The notes below the pieces were generated by a model. That model saw only the letters and a list, made by a program, of their open reading frames with translations. It was not told the origin of the DNA and did no database searches. 64,000 nucleotides of DNA from the NCBI GenBank assembly GCA_934167965.1, contig CAKPMJ010000006.1, positions 1 through 64,000 on the forward strand, in the 5' to 3' direction. This stretch comes from an uncultured Clostridia bacterium. GTDB lineage: Bacteria > Bacillota > Clostridia > TANB77 > CAG-508. This document shows positions 55,701-64,000 of this stretch, piece by piece (position 1 is the stretch's first letter; every line of letters starts with the position of its first letter). Both the position numbers and the translations under genes were made by a program.

Positions 55701-56133
55701 CACAAAATGTATATACTATAGCTCCAATAAGTACTCCAAACCCTTCTTTTTTATTGTATTTGCAATAGACTATAAATGAAATTCCAACACAATACATTCT
55801 AAGTATTATTAAAATATGATATGCTTGTCTTAAATATTTAAGAGGAAATAATAAACTTAAGTATGCAAACGGATCTCCTAAGATGTAATATGAATATTGA
55901 CCTATTACATCTAATCCTAATCCCATATTCCATGAAAATAGTTTAAATCCTTTTTTTATCATTCTATTAAAATCATATAATATTGCGTAATGTTGTTGTA
56001 TTCCATCTGGATTCCACATAAAACTTTTCCCTAATTTTATAAAAGTATAGAAAGATAATCCGCATATTATTGCAAATAATACTGTATATAATAAATATAT
56101 ATTCTTTTTACATTTTATTAATATATTTTTCAC
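52711..56133 (-). CDS. YfhO-TagG fusion: GT-C glycosyltransferase plus ABC exporter permease
   Basis: One open frame of about 1140 residues. The N-terminal part (about 1-865) is YfhO-like, with about twelve helices and a large outer domain; YfhO proteins glycosylate lipoteichoic acid. The C-terminal part (from about residue 873, Met at 53517, beginning MKDLIRILKEHWEYRQ) is a TagG/ABC-2 permease of 268 residues, the normal length, with LAKSDLIKTYRGAALGW and the NPVTYLVNGFRN end. No stop separates them; a GAAAGGAAA site before the inner Met could also allow separate translation. I chose the GTG at 56133, 7 nt after GGAG. It starts 12 bp after tagD. Confidence 0.85.
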   Translation of the reverse strand: MKNILIKCKKNIYLLYTVLFAIICGLSFYTFIKLGKSFMWNPDGIQQHYAILYDFNRMIKKGFKLFSWNMGLGLDVIGQYSYYILGDPFAYLSLLFPLKYLRQAYHILIILRMYCVGISFIVYCKYNKKEGFGVLIGAIVYTFCGYILYAAIKHPYFTNAAIILPLVFMGIDKILKEDKYTFFTVIIAILAIMNYYFLYIITILAVIYAIIKYVVEYRENGIKDFGIKFGKTALCYIIGVMVSAIVLLPTIYGFLNSDRSGVSYTYYGLTYYEKMFFGQPDALFWSKTFVSSILLAIIPVAILNRKDKENKTTLVNILAMIIILLVPFLGSAMNGFSFQSNRWIFGYAFFMAYLVVLNLNEDIKYNKKQIISMIISVLVFGLLSLIATRIRKVFVLIPLIPALLMIILIIIRNTRGKDKRTIINICKLGIVLLVAINCISYAWASYDKKGCAYASQYINMSKVNRSYKNYLGNIPQFDKCIKYIKKKDKGFYRVGTAVYSNSNISIRQNYKGLNMYLSIGNKYVSNFSKDLMILGANPTNALRELDSRTKITTLLGCKYYIVPKNKTQYIPYGYEQFKEEKDSVVYKNNNSLGVGVFYNNYILQQDYDKLTPLEKEQALIETAVINENPDNSKINYGEDKITKIKTDALKEIECNIKEENKKFEITFNQSIKNSELYLYFDNLKYDNQDEYYVKVNYNGVEKKQRVRDKKASAYYVETPYILVNLGYNKEHKDGKIDVELTGVGNFTYNSIKVLAVPMDNYENDIAKLKENQFKVKEFKNNYIKGNIANKESGILQISTSYSNGWNAYVDGKKVNTINVNKGFIGIELDEGQHEVILKYSTPWLKIGIIISAIGIIILIIMIARSRKETNSKMKDLIRILKEHWEYRQQIFKLAKSDLIKTYRGAALGWSWAIIKPTVTIFVYWFGFSIGLRAGRDVAGYPFFLWLIAGVVPWFYMSDMLTTGTESIRRYSYLVTKMKFPVSTIPTFVSISKMLINLILIAITIVIFMGFGFMPDMYYLQLIFFIVLEFVFWTIWSLFSSLLAAISKDFANLVKSFVSAVFWLSGIIWDPNTIKIGWLKKLLMCNPVTYLVNGFRNCFINKVWFWEQPERLVYFVIITVILLILALWAYKKVRKEIPDVL

Positions 56134-56144
56134 CGAATTTCTCC

Positions 56145-56597
56145 TCAATCATTTATTTTTTTAAATTTCTCTTCTGGTAGTGACGTTGCATTAGGTACAG
56201 GTTCTTGCAAATGTAATTCTTGTTTTATTTTAGTTGTAGATACCCCTGGCGTTCTTGGTAAATAGACAACTTCACAATATTCTTGTAAATAATCAAATTT
56301 ATCGCTTCCTGCCCAATCATCTCCCATTACTACTACATCCACTTCATATTTTCTTATATCCTCTGGCTTTTGTTCCCAAGTGTTTTCAGGTATTACCAAA
56401 TCAACATATCTTATAGCCTCTAACATCTTCTTTCTTGTTTCATAACTATGATATGCTTTTTTCCCCTTTATTGCATTAAATTCATCTGTTGATAATGCAA
56501 CTATCAAATAATCTCCTAATGCTTTTGCTCTTTTTAAAATATTTATGTGTCCATAGTGCAACAAATCAAAAGTTCCATAAGTTAATATTCTTTTCAT
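56145..56597 (-). CDS. tagD: Glycerol-3-phosphate cytidylyltransferase
   Basis: Cytidylyltransferase of 150 residues that makes CDP-glycerol, the donor for poly(glycerol phosphate). The motifs TYGTFDLLHYGHI (HxGH), the VALSTDEFNAIKGKKAYHSYE segment and the PRTPGVSTT end are those of TagD. GGGAGG precedes the ATG. Its place beside TagF-type genes identifies the polymer as glycerol-phosphate-based. Confidence 0.95.
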   Translation of the reverse strand: MKRILTYGTFDLLHYGHINILKRAKALGDYLIVALSTDEFNAIKGKKAYHSYETRKKMLEAIRYVDLVIPENTWEQKPEDIRKYEVDVVVMGDDWAGSDKFDYLQEYCEVVYLPRTPGVSTTKIKQELHLQEPVPNATSLPEEKFKKIND

Positions 56598-56615
56598 AAA
56601 TTACCTCCCATAGAT

Positions 56616-58556
56616 TTATACTAATTTCAATTCTACTAGCTTTTCATAAATTCTATCAATATTTTTCCCATCTGTAAACTCATTTATTGTTTTATAATTA
56701 TTCTCAAACTCTTTAGTCCTTACTTTATCTAGTTTAATGTTATTATTTTCTATTGTTTCCTTAATTATACTTTCTAATTCTTTTAAGTTAAATGCCCTTT
56801 TACCTATATACTCATCATTGTTTGGTATTAATTTTCCATTTTCAGCTTCATATTTTTCTAAATCTTCTTGATAGAATATTACTCCAGCTCCTTGATAGAA
56901 AGAGTTATAGCATACTGATGAGTAATCTGTTATTAATAATTTTGTTTTTTCCAAAGCCTTTGATATTGGTTTATTCCATAAACTATTTTTTAGCCCGGTA
57001 TTTACCAATAAAGAATATGCTTTTGGATGTCCAATAATTATTATATTATCTTTTTTCATATATTTTGCAAGCATATTATATATATCAACAACATTTTTAT
57101 AATAACTTGATTTTTCAAAGTCATATAATTGTTCCTCATAAGGTTTCCATGTAAGCATTATAGTTACTATATTGTCTGATTTCTGATTTATGTGATTATA
57201 TTCTATTTTACTGTACATTCCTAATCCTGTTTTTATCAGTTGTTCTTCATCATATCCCAACATTTCCACAACTACATCTCTTTCTTTCTCACTGCTAACA
57301 ACCATATAGTTTGATTCTCCCTCTTTTTGTTTTGAAAAAGTTGAATTTATTCCTAAATTTTTCATATATATAATTCCATGTTGTAAAAATACAAATTTTT
57401 TGTCATATGTTGCTTTTCTAAAATACTTATTGTTAGATCTCAATACATTCAAATGACTTGGTGCTTCTGATGCAATAAAACAATTTGTATTATAAAATAA
57501 CCAATAAAATTTAAAAGAATTTTTTACTATAACATTTTTATCATTTTTTATTTCTGCATAATAAGGACTATTTTTGTCAATTACAAAATAGTTTTTAGTT
57601 CTATCGCTATTTTTACACAGTTTACAAATATCATATACTCCTTCTTCTGCTTTTGCTGCAAATTTTTCATAAAATAAGTTAATTTTTTTCTTTCTTAATT
57701 TAGTACATATTTTGCCTATATTATATAACATAAATGATACAAATTTACTTTCCATTAGCCTAAATTTAAAAGTTTTTTCTATATCTTCAACCTTTCTTTT
57801 CACCAGTACTAAATTTCCAGCTATTGTTCTTCTTATATGTACTGCAAAATCTTTAACATATATAGATTTCATAGGTAAATTATAATATTTCTTTTCTTTT
57901 ATTCTTTTATTAAATTTTCCTATTTTGTAATCTATTTCGCTTTTATCAATATTTAATGTGAATCTTATAGCCCCATTAATAATAGATTCATCACTTAAAA
58001 TATCATCCATTTTAAATTTGAAAATATAAATATTTTTATCTTTTAGCATTTCCAGCTTTGATATTTGTTGTTTATATTGTTTCAAATCACACTTCTTTCC
58101 TAATATTTCATCAATATAAAATTTAGTTTCATTTATTTTTATGTCATATGGGTTAACTATATATGCTAGTATTTTTAATTTAAGGTACTTTTTGTTTAAT
58201 GACATATGCATTACTTTATATCTAAGTTTTATAATTTTTTTATATACTTTATTTTCACTTCCATGTATGTACTTTATTTTTCCATTTTGCGAATAAACCA
58301 GTATCATACTGCTATCTTCACTACTAAATATTTCCTCATCTTCTGAAATGTTGTTTAATGATTTGTCTTTCATTTTCATTTTCAAAAATATTTTATTCTT
58401 TTCCTTTTCACTTGTTGCCGTTATTTTAGATTCATATTCAACATCTCTATCTAAAGTACTTATATCTATTTTTTCTATATTTTTATTGTCTTTCCTAGTA
58501 TTTTTTTTATTTATAGTTAATACATTTTTTTTAAATGATACTTCTATTTTACTCAT
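56616..58556 (-). CDS. CDP-glycerol:glycerophosphotransferase (TagF/TagB family)
   Basis: Glycerophosphotransferase of 646 residues. An N-terminal beta-rich extension of about 230 residues precedes the catalytic domain, which shows LQHGIIYMKNLGI, the HPKAY segment and LLITDYSSVCYNSFYQGAGVIF, with the invariant His and Asp. It transfers glycerol phosphate from CDP-glycerol to a lipid-linked primer or growing chain on the inner membrane face. TagB primer versus TagF polymerase roles cannot be told apart. GAGGAG precedes the ATG. Confidence 0.9.
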   Translation of the reverse strand: MSKIEVSFKKNVLTINKKNTRKDNKNIEKIDISTLDRDVEYESKITATSEKEKNKIFLKMKMKDKSLNNISEDEEIFSSEDSSMILVYSQNGKIKYIHGSENKVYKKIIKLRYKVMHMSLNKKYLKLKILAYIVNPYDIKINETKFYIDEILGKKCDLKQYKQQISKLEMLKDKNIYIFKFKMDDILSDESIINGAIRFTLNIDKSEIDYKIGKFNKRIKEKKYYNLPMKSIYVKDFAVHIRRTIAGNLVLVKRKVEDIEKTFKFRLMESKFVSFMLYNIGKICTKLRKKKINLFYEKFAAKAEEGVYDICKLCKNSDRTKNYFVIDKNSPYYAEIKNDKNVIVKNSFKFYWLFYNTNCFIASEAPSHLNVLRSNNKYFRKATYDKKFVFLQHGIIYMKNLGINSTFSKQKEGESNYMVVSSEKERDVVVEMLGYDEEQLIKTGLGMYSKIEYNHINQKSDNIVTIMLTWKPYEEQLYDFEKSSYYKNVVDIYNMLAKYMKKDNIIIIGHPKAYSLLVNTGLKNSLWNKPISKALEKTKLLITDYSSVCYNSFYQGAGVIFYQEDLEKYEAENGKLIPNNDEYIGKRAFNLKELESIIKETIENNNIKLDKVRTKEFENNYKTINEFTDGKNIDRIYEKLVELKLV

Positions 58557-58578
58557 TATTTAGCTCCTCTATTATTAT

Positions 58579-60846
58579 TTAATTTTCTATAAATTCTATA
58601 AATTTGCCCGCTACTTTTTTTCGTGAAAACCTATTTTCTATTTTTCTATAATTTGATTGTAAAGTTTCTTTACTAATATTAGGTAAATTATTAATTTTGT
58701 TTACTAAATCCTCATTAGATTCAATAAATACCCCATCAATATCTTTTAATACCTCTTCTGAACCGGTGTTTCTCATGCAATATACCATTTTTCCATTTAA
58801 AATACCTTCTATATATGTCATTCCAAAAGATTGATTTAAAGAGAAATCTACTAATACATCATGATGCCTTATGTGATGAGTCGGATTCTTAGTTTTTCCT
58901 CTATAGTGGATAACATCTATCACCTTCTCTTTTTCGAGCTTGTCTAAAAACTTATCAACATAGTCTCCGTCTCCAAATACGTCTATTATAATATTATTAA
59001 TATTATGAATAACTAAATACTTTCCAAACTCAATTAATCTATCCAAATCTTTTTCTCTTTCTCTACTAATCCTTAAAAGATATATTCCTTTATATATAGG
59101 TTTTATTTCTGTTGCTTCAATTTTATTAATGTTTCTGCAGTCTTTTCTCTCTATTGTATTTCCTGATATTAAAAATTTATTATAGTTATTATATTTACAC
59201 TTTTCTTCCATTTCTTTTCTATTTTTTTCTGTCACAAATACTGCTTTATCTATTCTATATTTTTGCAAATCTTCTATTACTCCTGGAAATAGTTCTTCCA
59301 TACAATCAGCAGAGCAATGATAAAAATATATTTTATTTTTTATTTTATTTGATGTAGCATCTATTAAAAAATGGTGCATAGATTCTCTTGTAGAAATTAC
59401 TGTATTACTCCTCATATTATGTAATTTTTTCTGCAACGCATATCCCACATATGGTGTCATATAATCTTTTGATGGATCATTTTTTAAATATTTAAAATTT
59501 GATTTTCTCCATATTATTTTACTCTTTTTTATTCTATCTTTCAATTTATTAGAATTCGAATCATACAATGCTTTCATATTCAATGCATAAGGTGGTTTTT
59601 TAGCATCTCCAACTTTTTTTAAAGAAAGTAAGCTAACCATATATCCTTTTTCAAGTAATCCTTCTGCTAAAGATCTAGTCGCAGATACAGATCCTCCTAC
59701 CCCATAGAAATTATATCCTATAAAAGTTATCTTATTTTTTTGTAATTTATTAAAATATTTATATATTCTTTCTAAATGTCTTCCTTTTTCTATTTTGTCC
59801 AATTCTATTTTATCTGGCAGTCTACTTCTATAGAATTTATTGATACCATAATCTCTATTTATAATGTTATTTATTAAATCATCTATACAGCTAACTCCTG
59901 ATTCTTTCAATTCTTCAATAGAGCAATATGTTTCCCTTTTAGCTAAATAGTCATCTATGTCTGGGAAAAATAGTATAACTGGTTTATTTATTAAAGTTGC
60001 ATCAAAACCTATTGAAGAATAATCTGTAATTAACAAATCGGTATCTACTATAGCTTGCATCACATCTATCTCTTTTTGATTTACTAAAGTTACATTTTTA
60101 TTATTTATTCCTCTCATTATCTCATTTTTTCTATCTGCAAAAAACTGATGAAATACAACTTCTAACTTTATATTATTTTCTTCAAGGTATTTTCTTAATC
60201 TCTCATCTTTTAGCACCATTCTTATCTTTCTAATTAGCAATTTGGTTTCTACATTACTTCCTAAATATTCTCTCCAAGTTAAAAACCATGTAATTTTATG
60301 AATTTCGTTTTCGTTTTCTAATATTTTTTTATTATATCTTCTCACTAATTCTTGCCATCTTGGTTGATATTTTCCATAATATAATTGATAATTTCTAAAG
60401 TCATTTTTTTCCTTTAAATCTTTTTCAATATTTTTATTATAGTATAAAAATCTCAACATATCATTATTATAACTATTTCCTTTATATCCCAGTTTTTTTA
60501 TAGCTAAAACTCCATGTTGTAAGTATATTATCGGAACTTTATTTTTATTTTTATAATATATATCTGGTTTAACATCCTTGTAACTTAATGTTACAAATGC
60601 CATATCTGCATATTTATATAAAATCAAATGTTTTAAACTATTTCTCCAAACTATTGATTTTTGTTCCTTTTGATTTAACGTTTTATATAATTGTTTGTTA
60701 TCTTCATTTTTTGATAATATTAAATATTTGTTTATATTAGCCTTTTTATTATTTACTATATACTTCCATAAATAAAATGAATTATTATTTGCAGTATTTC
60801 CTAAGTTTTCTCCAAATAACCATATATAATTATTTTTCCTGTTCAT
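58579..60846 (-). CDS. TagF-type glycerophosphotransferase fused to GT4 glycosyltransferase
   Basis: Two-domain enzyme of 755 residues. Residues 1 to about 365 are TagF-like: LQHGVLAIKKLG, the VFHQFFADRK segment and LLITDYSSIGFDATLINKPVI. From about 375 a GT-B/GT4 domain begins (FIGYNFYGVGGSVSATRSLAEG) and continues to the nucleotide-sugar site region with FSLNQSFGMTYIEGIL (the E-x7-E area). It could both extend the glycerol-phosphate chain and glycosylate it. AAAAGGAG precedes the ATG. It overlaps the upstream gene by 17 bp. Confidence 0.88.
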   Translation of the reverse strand: MNRKNNYIWLFGENLGNTANNNSFYLWKYIVNNKKANINKYLILSKNEDNKQLYKTLNQKEQKSIVWRNSLKHLILYKYADMAFVTLSYKDVKPDIYYKNKNKVPIIYLQHGVLAIKKLGYKGNSYNNDMLRFLYYNKNIEKDLKEKNDFRNYQLYYGKYQPRWQELVRRYNKKILENENEIHKITWFLTWREYLGSNVETKLLIRKIRMVLKDERLRKYLEENNIKLEVVFHQFFADRKNEIMRGINNKNVTLVNQKEIDVMQAIVDTDLLITDYSSIGFDATLINKPVILFFPDIDDYLAKRETYCSIEELKESGVSCIDDLINNIINRDYGINKFYRSRLPDKIELDKIEKGRHLERIYKYFNKLQKNKITFIGYNFYGVGGSVSATRSLAEGLLEKGYMVSLLSLKKVGDAKKPPYALNMKALYDSNSNKLKDRIKKSKIIWRKSNFKYLKNDPSKDYMTPYVGYALQKKLHNMRSNTVISTRESMHHFLIDATSNKIKNKIYFYHCSADCMEELFPGVIEDLQKYRIDKAVFVTEKNRKEMEEKCKYNNYNKFLISGNTIERKDCRNINKIEATEIKPIYKGIYLLRISREREKDLDRLIEFGKYLVIHNINNIIIDVFGDGDYVDKFLDKLEKEKVIDVIHYRGKTKNPTHHIRHHDVLVDFSLNQSFGMTYIEGILNGKMVYCMRNTGSEEVLKDIDGVFIESNEDLVNKINNLPNISKETLQSNYRKIENRFSRKKVAGKFIEFIEN

Positions 60847-62551
60847 TATAAAAACTCGCTCCTTTTATTTTTTCTTTTATTTTTTCATACCTTACTACAT
60901 ACCCTACAAACATAACTACCATAATCACAGCCACCACATCAGCCACTTTACTCAAAGTCGTACCTGTATATCTAACAATAATTTTACCTGAGTCTTTAAG
61001 TTCAAACTCAATAAAACCTTTGTCATTTTCATAGTAATTAACTTTTTCTGTAGTTCCATCTTCTTTTTCTAAAGTAATATTATAGCCATAATAAAATATT
61101 CTTGGCAATTCTAGTTTTGCAACATCATTTTCTTTTACTTTAACATTTGCACTAAAATATGGTGTTTTACTATATTCATCTGTTATTTCTGCATTACCAG
61201 ATTTTACAATTATATTTTGACTTCTATCATTAATATATTTTATATTCTTCTTTGCTTTAACTGGTAAATATTCATTTTGTGCTCCCATTGCTCTATTATT
61301 TGTTGCTGAAGCCTGAGAATAAGTCACAGGTTTCATGCTCCTTGTCTTGCTTTTATACATTACCATACTAGAAGTATTTAGACATATTATTAATACTATC
61401 ATAAAAGCAATTCTTTTACTATCCCCTTTGAAATTATTTATTGCTAAACTAGCAATTATACTCATACCAAATGCAATAAATGTACACATTCTCCATGGGA
61501 ATTGTATATTCAACAAAACCTTAGGCATTTTATTCCAATTTATTAATTTAGAGCTTATCAACATAGAAAATAAAGTAAAACATATTATTCCATAAAACCA
61601 TTTTTTCTGTTTGTTGTCTTGTATTAGTTTTTTTGATTTTACTATACTTATTATAGCAAATATTGATACTATTATATTGACATAAGTTGGTACATCTAAC
61701 CTTAATACTTTTTCATTAAAATAATCTTCTATGTCCATTTTCTCTTTTGTAATCTTTTTCACAGTTGACATACTTCCATCATTAAATACTACATATTCCC
61801 CTTTTACCTTGTGCTCTAGCATAGGTACTGTAAATGGTGCTGTTATTCCTAAAACCATTACTGTAGCTATAATAAAGCTAATAATCGTTTCTTTATTTAA
61901 TAACTGTTTTATATTTATTAATAATATAATTATTAAACCTATTGTAAAAAATAAGGTCATTACTAAATGAGAATATATCATTCCACTATACCCTATGATA
62001 AAATATATCATAAATTTTTTGTAATCTTTTTCTAGTATATAATATATTGACATCATCACTATTGGCATAAATAAAAACATAAATATTTCTGCATAAGCCA
62101 TTCGTATAAATACATCTGTTATAAAATATGGCATTGTTATATACATAATTGCAGAAACTAAGGCTGTCCATTTATTTTTAAATACTTTATTCGTAAATTG
62201 ATACATAAATATTCCAGATAATAGCACTATTAAAAACTCAACTACTTTTATTGTTGAAATCATGCTTAATCCTACAATATTTAATATTTTATATGCAATA
62301 AATGTTATATAATATGGTAATGGCGGATAAAAGATTCCATTTGCATATCCTAGGTTATTGCACATTACTCCTCTTATTTTAGATAAACCTGTCGATTCGG
62401 TCATTGCATATAGATTTGATATATGTGTTATATAATCGTGCCCTTCAATAAACCTTTTAGACATGAATGGCATAAATACAAAAAAAGTTACTGCAAATAT
62501 GATAATATATCTTTTGTCAATATTCTTTATTATGTCCTTTACTTTTTTCAT
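60830..62551 (-). CDS. Polytopic membrane protein, PTPS-related/GT-C type
   Basis: A 573-residue integral membrane protein with about eleven helices and an extracellular C-terminal region of about 150 residues before a last helix. The outer first loop GHDYITHISNLYAM and GYANGIFYPPLPYYITF resemble the 6-pyruvoyl-tetrahydropterin synthase-related membrane family, which is GT-C like and often found in surface-polymer loci. It may move or add a sugar. AAAGGA precedes the ATG. It lies between two TagF-GT4 fusions. Confidence 0.65.
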   Translation of the reverse strand: MKKVKDIIKNIDKRYIIIFAVTFFVFMPFMSKRFIEGHDYITHISNLYAMTESTGLSKIRGVMCNNLGYANGIFYPPLPYYITFIAYKILNIVGLSMISTIKVVEFLIVLLSGIFMYQFTNKVFKNKWTALVSAIMYITMPYFITDVFIRMAYAEIFMFLFMPIVMMSIYYILEKDYKKFMIYFIIGYSGMIYSHLVMTLFFTIGLIIILLINIKQLLNKETIISFIIATVMVLGITAPFTVPMLEHKVKGEYVVFNDGSMSTVKKITKEKMDIEDYFNEKVLRLDVPTYVNIIVSIFAIISIVKSKKLIQDNKQKKWFYGIICFTLFSMLISSKLINWNKMPKVLLNIQFPWRMCTFIAFGMSIIASLAINNFKGDSKRIAFMIVLIICLNTSSMVMYKSKTRSMKPVTYSQASATNNRAMGAQNEYLPVKAKKNIKYINDRSQNIIVKSGNAEITDEYSKTPYFSANVKVKENDVAKLELPRIFYYGYNITLEKEDGTTEKVNYYENDKGFIEFELKDSGKIIVRYTGTTLSKVADVVAVIMVVMFVGYVVRYEKIKEKIKGASFYNEQEK

Positions 62552-62611
62552 TTTTTTCCTTTCCCGACCTCACTTAAATATGTACGGCCATACCTGGCCA
62601 TTCGTTCTTCT

Positions 62612-64000
62612 CTATTTTATTAAATATTTGAACTCTTGTAAAGCCTTTTTGTTAAATTCTATTGCATTAAACTTTTTTAATGTTTTTAGGCTTCCTTTTG
62701 TAAACTGTTGCATCCCCTCTAGTATTCCCTTTTCAGAGTCTTCTACTAAGTATCCGTAACCATTTTTTAAAAACTCTTTTGGTCCAGTAATATTAGTTGA
62801 AACCACAGGCTTATCTAAAATAAGTGCTTCCATTATTGTCATTGGTAACCCCTCATAATGAGATGATAATATAAATAAATTACTTTTATTTAGTATTGGA
62901 TATGGATTACTAATTGATTTTATTATTATAATGTTTTCATTATTATTTGCTAATTCATTAACTTTTTGAAAGTCCATTCCATTTCCACCAATAATAATTA
63001 AATAAGAATCTTTATGTTGTTTTCTATATTCTATAAATGCTTTTATTAATTTATCCTGTCCTTTTTCTGGTGAAAACCTTGCTATATTAATAAATTTACA
63101 TATTTTATCATCATTTAAAATATTATTTAATTCTTCTAAAGATATATTACAATATGTGTTGCTGTCAAATTCTACATCTTGCTCTGATTTTTTTATAATT
63201 TCATCTATGTTATTCAAATTGTGTACAACTATAATTTTATTTTTATCTATTTCTGGATAATATCTTATAATTTCATTTTTTGATGTTTCTCTCACTACTG
63301 CAATTCTATCATAAGTTTCAAGTGCTTCTTTAAATGACCTTTCGTGGACATTACTTTTTATTTTAATTTCTTTTTCCATGTCATTATGAACAAATAAAAT
63401 TTTCTTTGCATTTATATATTTAAATAACTGTAAAATTTGTCTTTCATATCCAGAGTAATGAATTACATAGTCAAATTTTACATTTGGATATGCTCTTTTT
63501 ACTTCTCTTTTGTATACTATCTTTAATTTTTCTTTTATCCACTTGCTTGTTATATTCCATCTAAAATATAGAAAATGACTTATTGCTTCTGATATTGTCA
63601 TGTCTTTTTTACCTTGTATTGAAAAGTAATCTATATTTTTAAAATCATTTATTGTCTTTTTATTTTCTTCAACCTTATTTCTATAAAAACTCAAGAAATA
63701 ATTACATTCTTTCTTGTCTATGTTATTAATTAATCCCTTTAAAGCAGTTGTTATTCCATTTTTAGATAATGCTCCTCCAAATATTAAAACATTCTTCTTG
63801 TTATTACCATAAGTTGTGCCATCTATTACTTTAATATTAGTTGATTTTATTTGTTTAAATATATAACTACATACATCCTTTGTAGTTCCTCTATAATCAT
63901 ATTTATCATATTCTTCTGAAAAATTTTTATAATTACTATATTCATCTATTAACTTTATCTCTTTTACTAATTCATCTATATTAGTTGTAATTTCAAAAGG
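62612..64000 (-). CDS. TagF-GT4 fusion, truncated by the window edge
   Basis: The frame runs open to base 64000. Its first visible part (about 63800-64000, with EYDKYDYRGTTKDV and an IF end) is the typical C-terminus of a TagF-type glycerophosphotransferase. It continues without a stop into a GT4 domain starting NVLIFGGALSKNGITTALKGL and carrying FINIARFSPEKGQDKLI, GGNGMDFQ and SSHYEGLPMTIMEAL with the catalytic-site Glu pair. A TTG near 63694 is inside the protein and not a real start. The layout equals that of the 58579 gene. The N-terminal part is outside the window. Confidence 0.85.
   Translation of the reverse strand, partial: PFEITTNIDELVKEIKLIDEYSNYKNFSEEYDKYDYRGTTKDVCSYIFKQIKSTNIKVIDGTTYGNNKKNVLIFGGALSKNGITTALKGLINNIDKKECNYFLSFYRNKVEENKKTINDFKNIDYFSIQGKKDMTISEAISHFLYFRWNITSKWIKEKLKIVYKREVKRAYPNVKFDYVIHYSGYERQILQLFKYINAKKILFVHNDMEKEIKIKSNVHERSFKEALETYDRIAVVRETSKNEIIRYYPEIDKNKIIVVHNLNNIDEIIKKSEQDVEFDSNTYCNISLEELNNILNDDKICKFINIARFSPEKGQDKLIKAFIEYRKQHKDSYLIIIGGNGMDFQKVNELANNNENIIIIKSISNPYPILNKSNLFILSSHYEGLPMTIMEALILDKPVVSTNITGPKEFLKNGYGYLVEDSEKGILEGMQQFTKGSLKTLKKFNAIEFNKKALQEFKYLIK

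Noticed and set aside
62552..62611. Small palindrome GGCCA/TGGCC between two surface-polymer genes
   Set aside because: Only 5 bp with a 4-nt loop, no T-run and no second copy; too short to call a terminator or binding site.

Overview
The window is low-GC, AT-rich DNA from an anaerobic, endospore-forming Firmicute of the class Clostridia. The evidence is a set of sporulation genes (spoIIM, spoIVA, an SspH-type spore protein), oxygen-sensitive-lifestyle enzymes (rubredoxin, flavodiiron protein, superoxide reductase), a pta-ackA acetate pathway, a T-box leader and a PASTA kinase with its PP2C phosphatase. I cannot name the species. Nearly everything reads on the minus strand; a few isolated plus-strand genes (positions 8787, 21550, 28242, 36782, 40117) have their own promoters or terminators.

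Left part (1-16.1 kb): D-Ala-D-Ala carboxypeptidase and a dGTPase-like protein are followed by an SsuABC/ThiY-type ABC importer. The ATPase gene of that importer is cut in two by a 10.77 kb integrated element (about 4696-15472). The two halves rejoin in frame at a shared CTTCTG to give a 255-residue ATPase. Inside each element end a 12-bp arm (10/12 matching as an inverted repeat) lies exactly 9 nt from that core, as expected for a large serine recombinase site with a central GA/TC dinucleotide. The element carries a 518-residue serine recombinase, a VanRS-like two-component pair divergent from a C39-type peptidase gene, two alpha/beta hydrolases, an AbrB-type regulator, a superoxide reductase-flavodiiron-rubredoxin set and a RhuM-like protein. 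No relaxase or conjugation genes are visible.

Middle part (16.1-41.6 kb): housekeeping genes. These are a frameshifted Nudix gene, xerD-spoIIM, a pfk-type kinase, mnmA, an SspH-type gene, glyS, a Mg2+ P-type ATPase, a short prolyl-tRNA synthetase without the editing insertion, scpB, tRNA-Glu, valS with T-box, prkC-PP2C-M50 protease-lysS, pta-ackA, a divergent adenylate kinase and spoIVA. Four copies of a palindromic dispersed repeat (core GTCAAAAAGG..CGTCCC..TGAC) lie at 1-48, 1354-1388, 2627-2675 and 28119-28150.

Right part (41.6-64 kb): one long minus-strand cell-surface glycopolymer locus resembling wall teichoic acid synthesis. It holds TagF-type polymerases (two fused to GT4 glycosyltransferases, one running off the window), tagD, a YfhO-TagG fusion, a GT39-like membrane protein, a TagH-like ATPase, a beta-helix surface protein, an MBOAT/SGNH acetylation pair, an acyltransferase-3, a GH43-like propeller protein and a secreted transglutaminase-like protein. 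Together these would make, decorate, export and modify a poly(glycerol phosphate)-type polymer.
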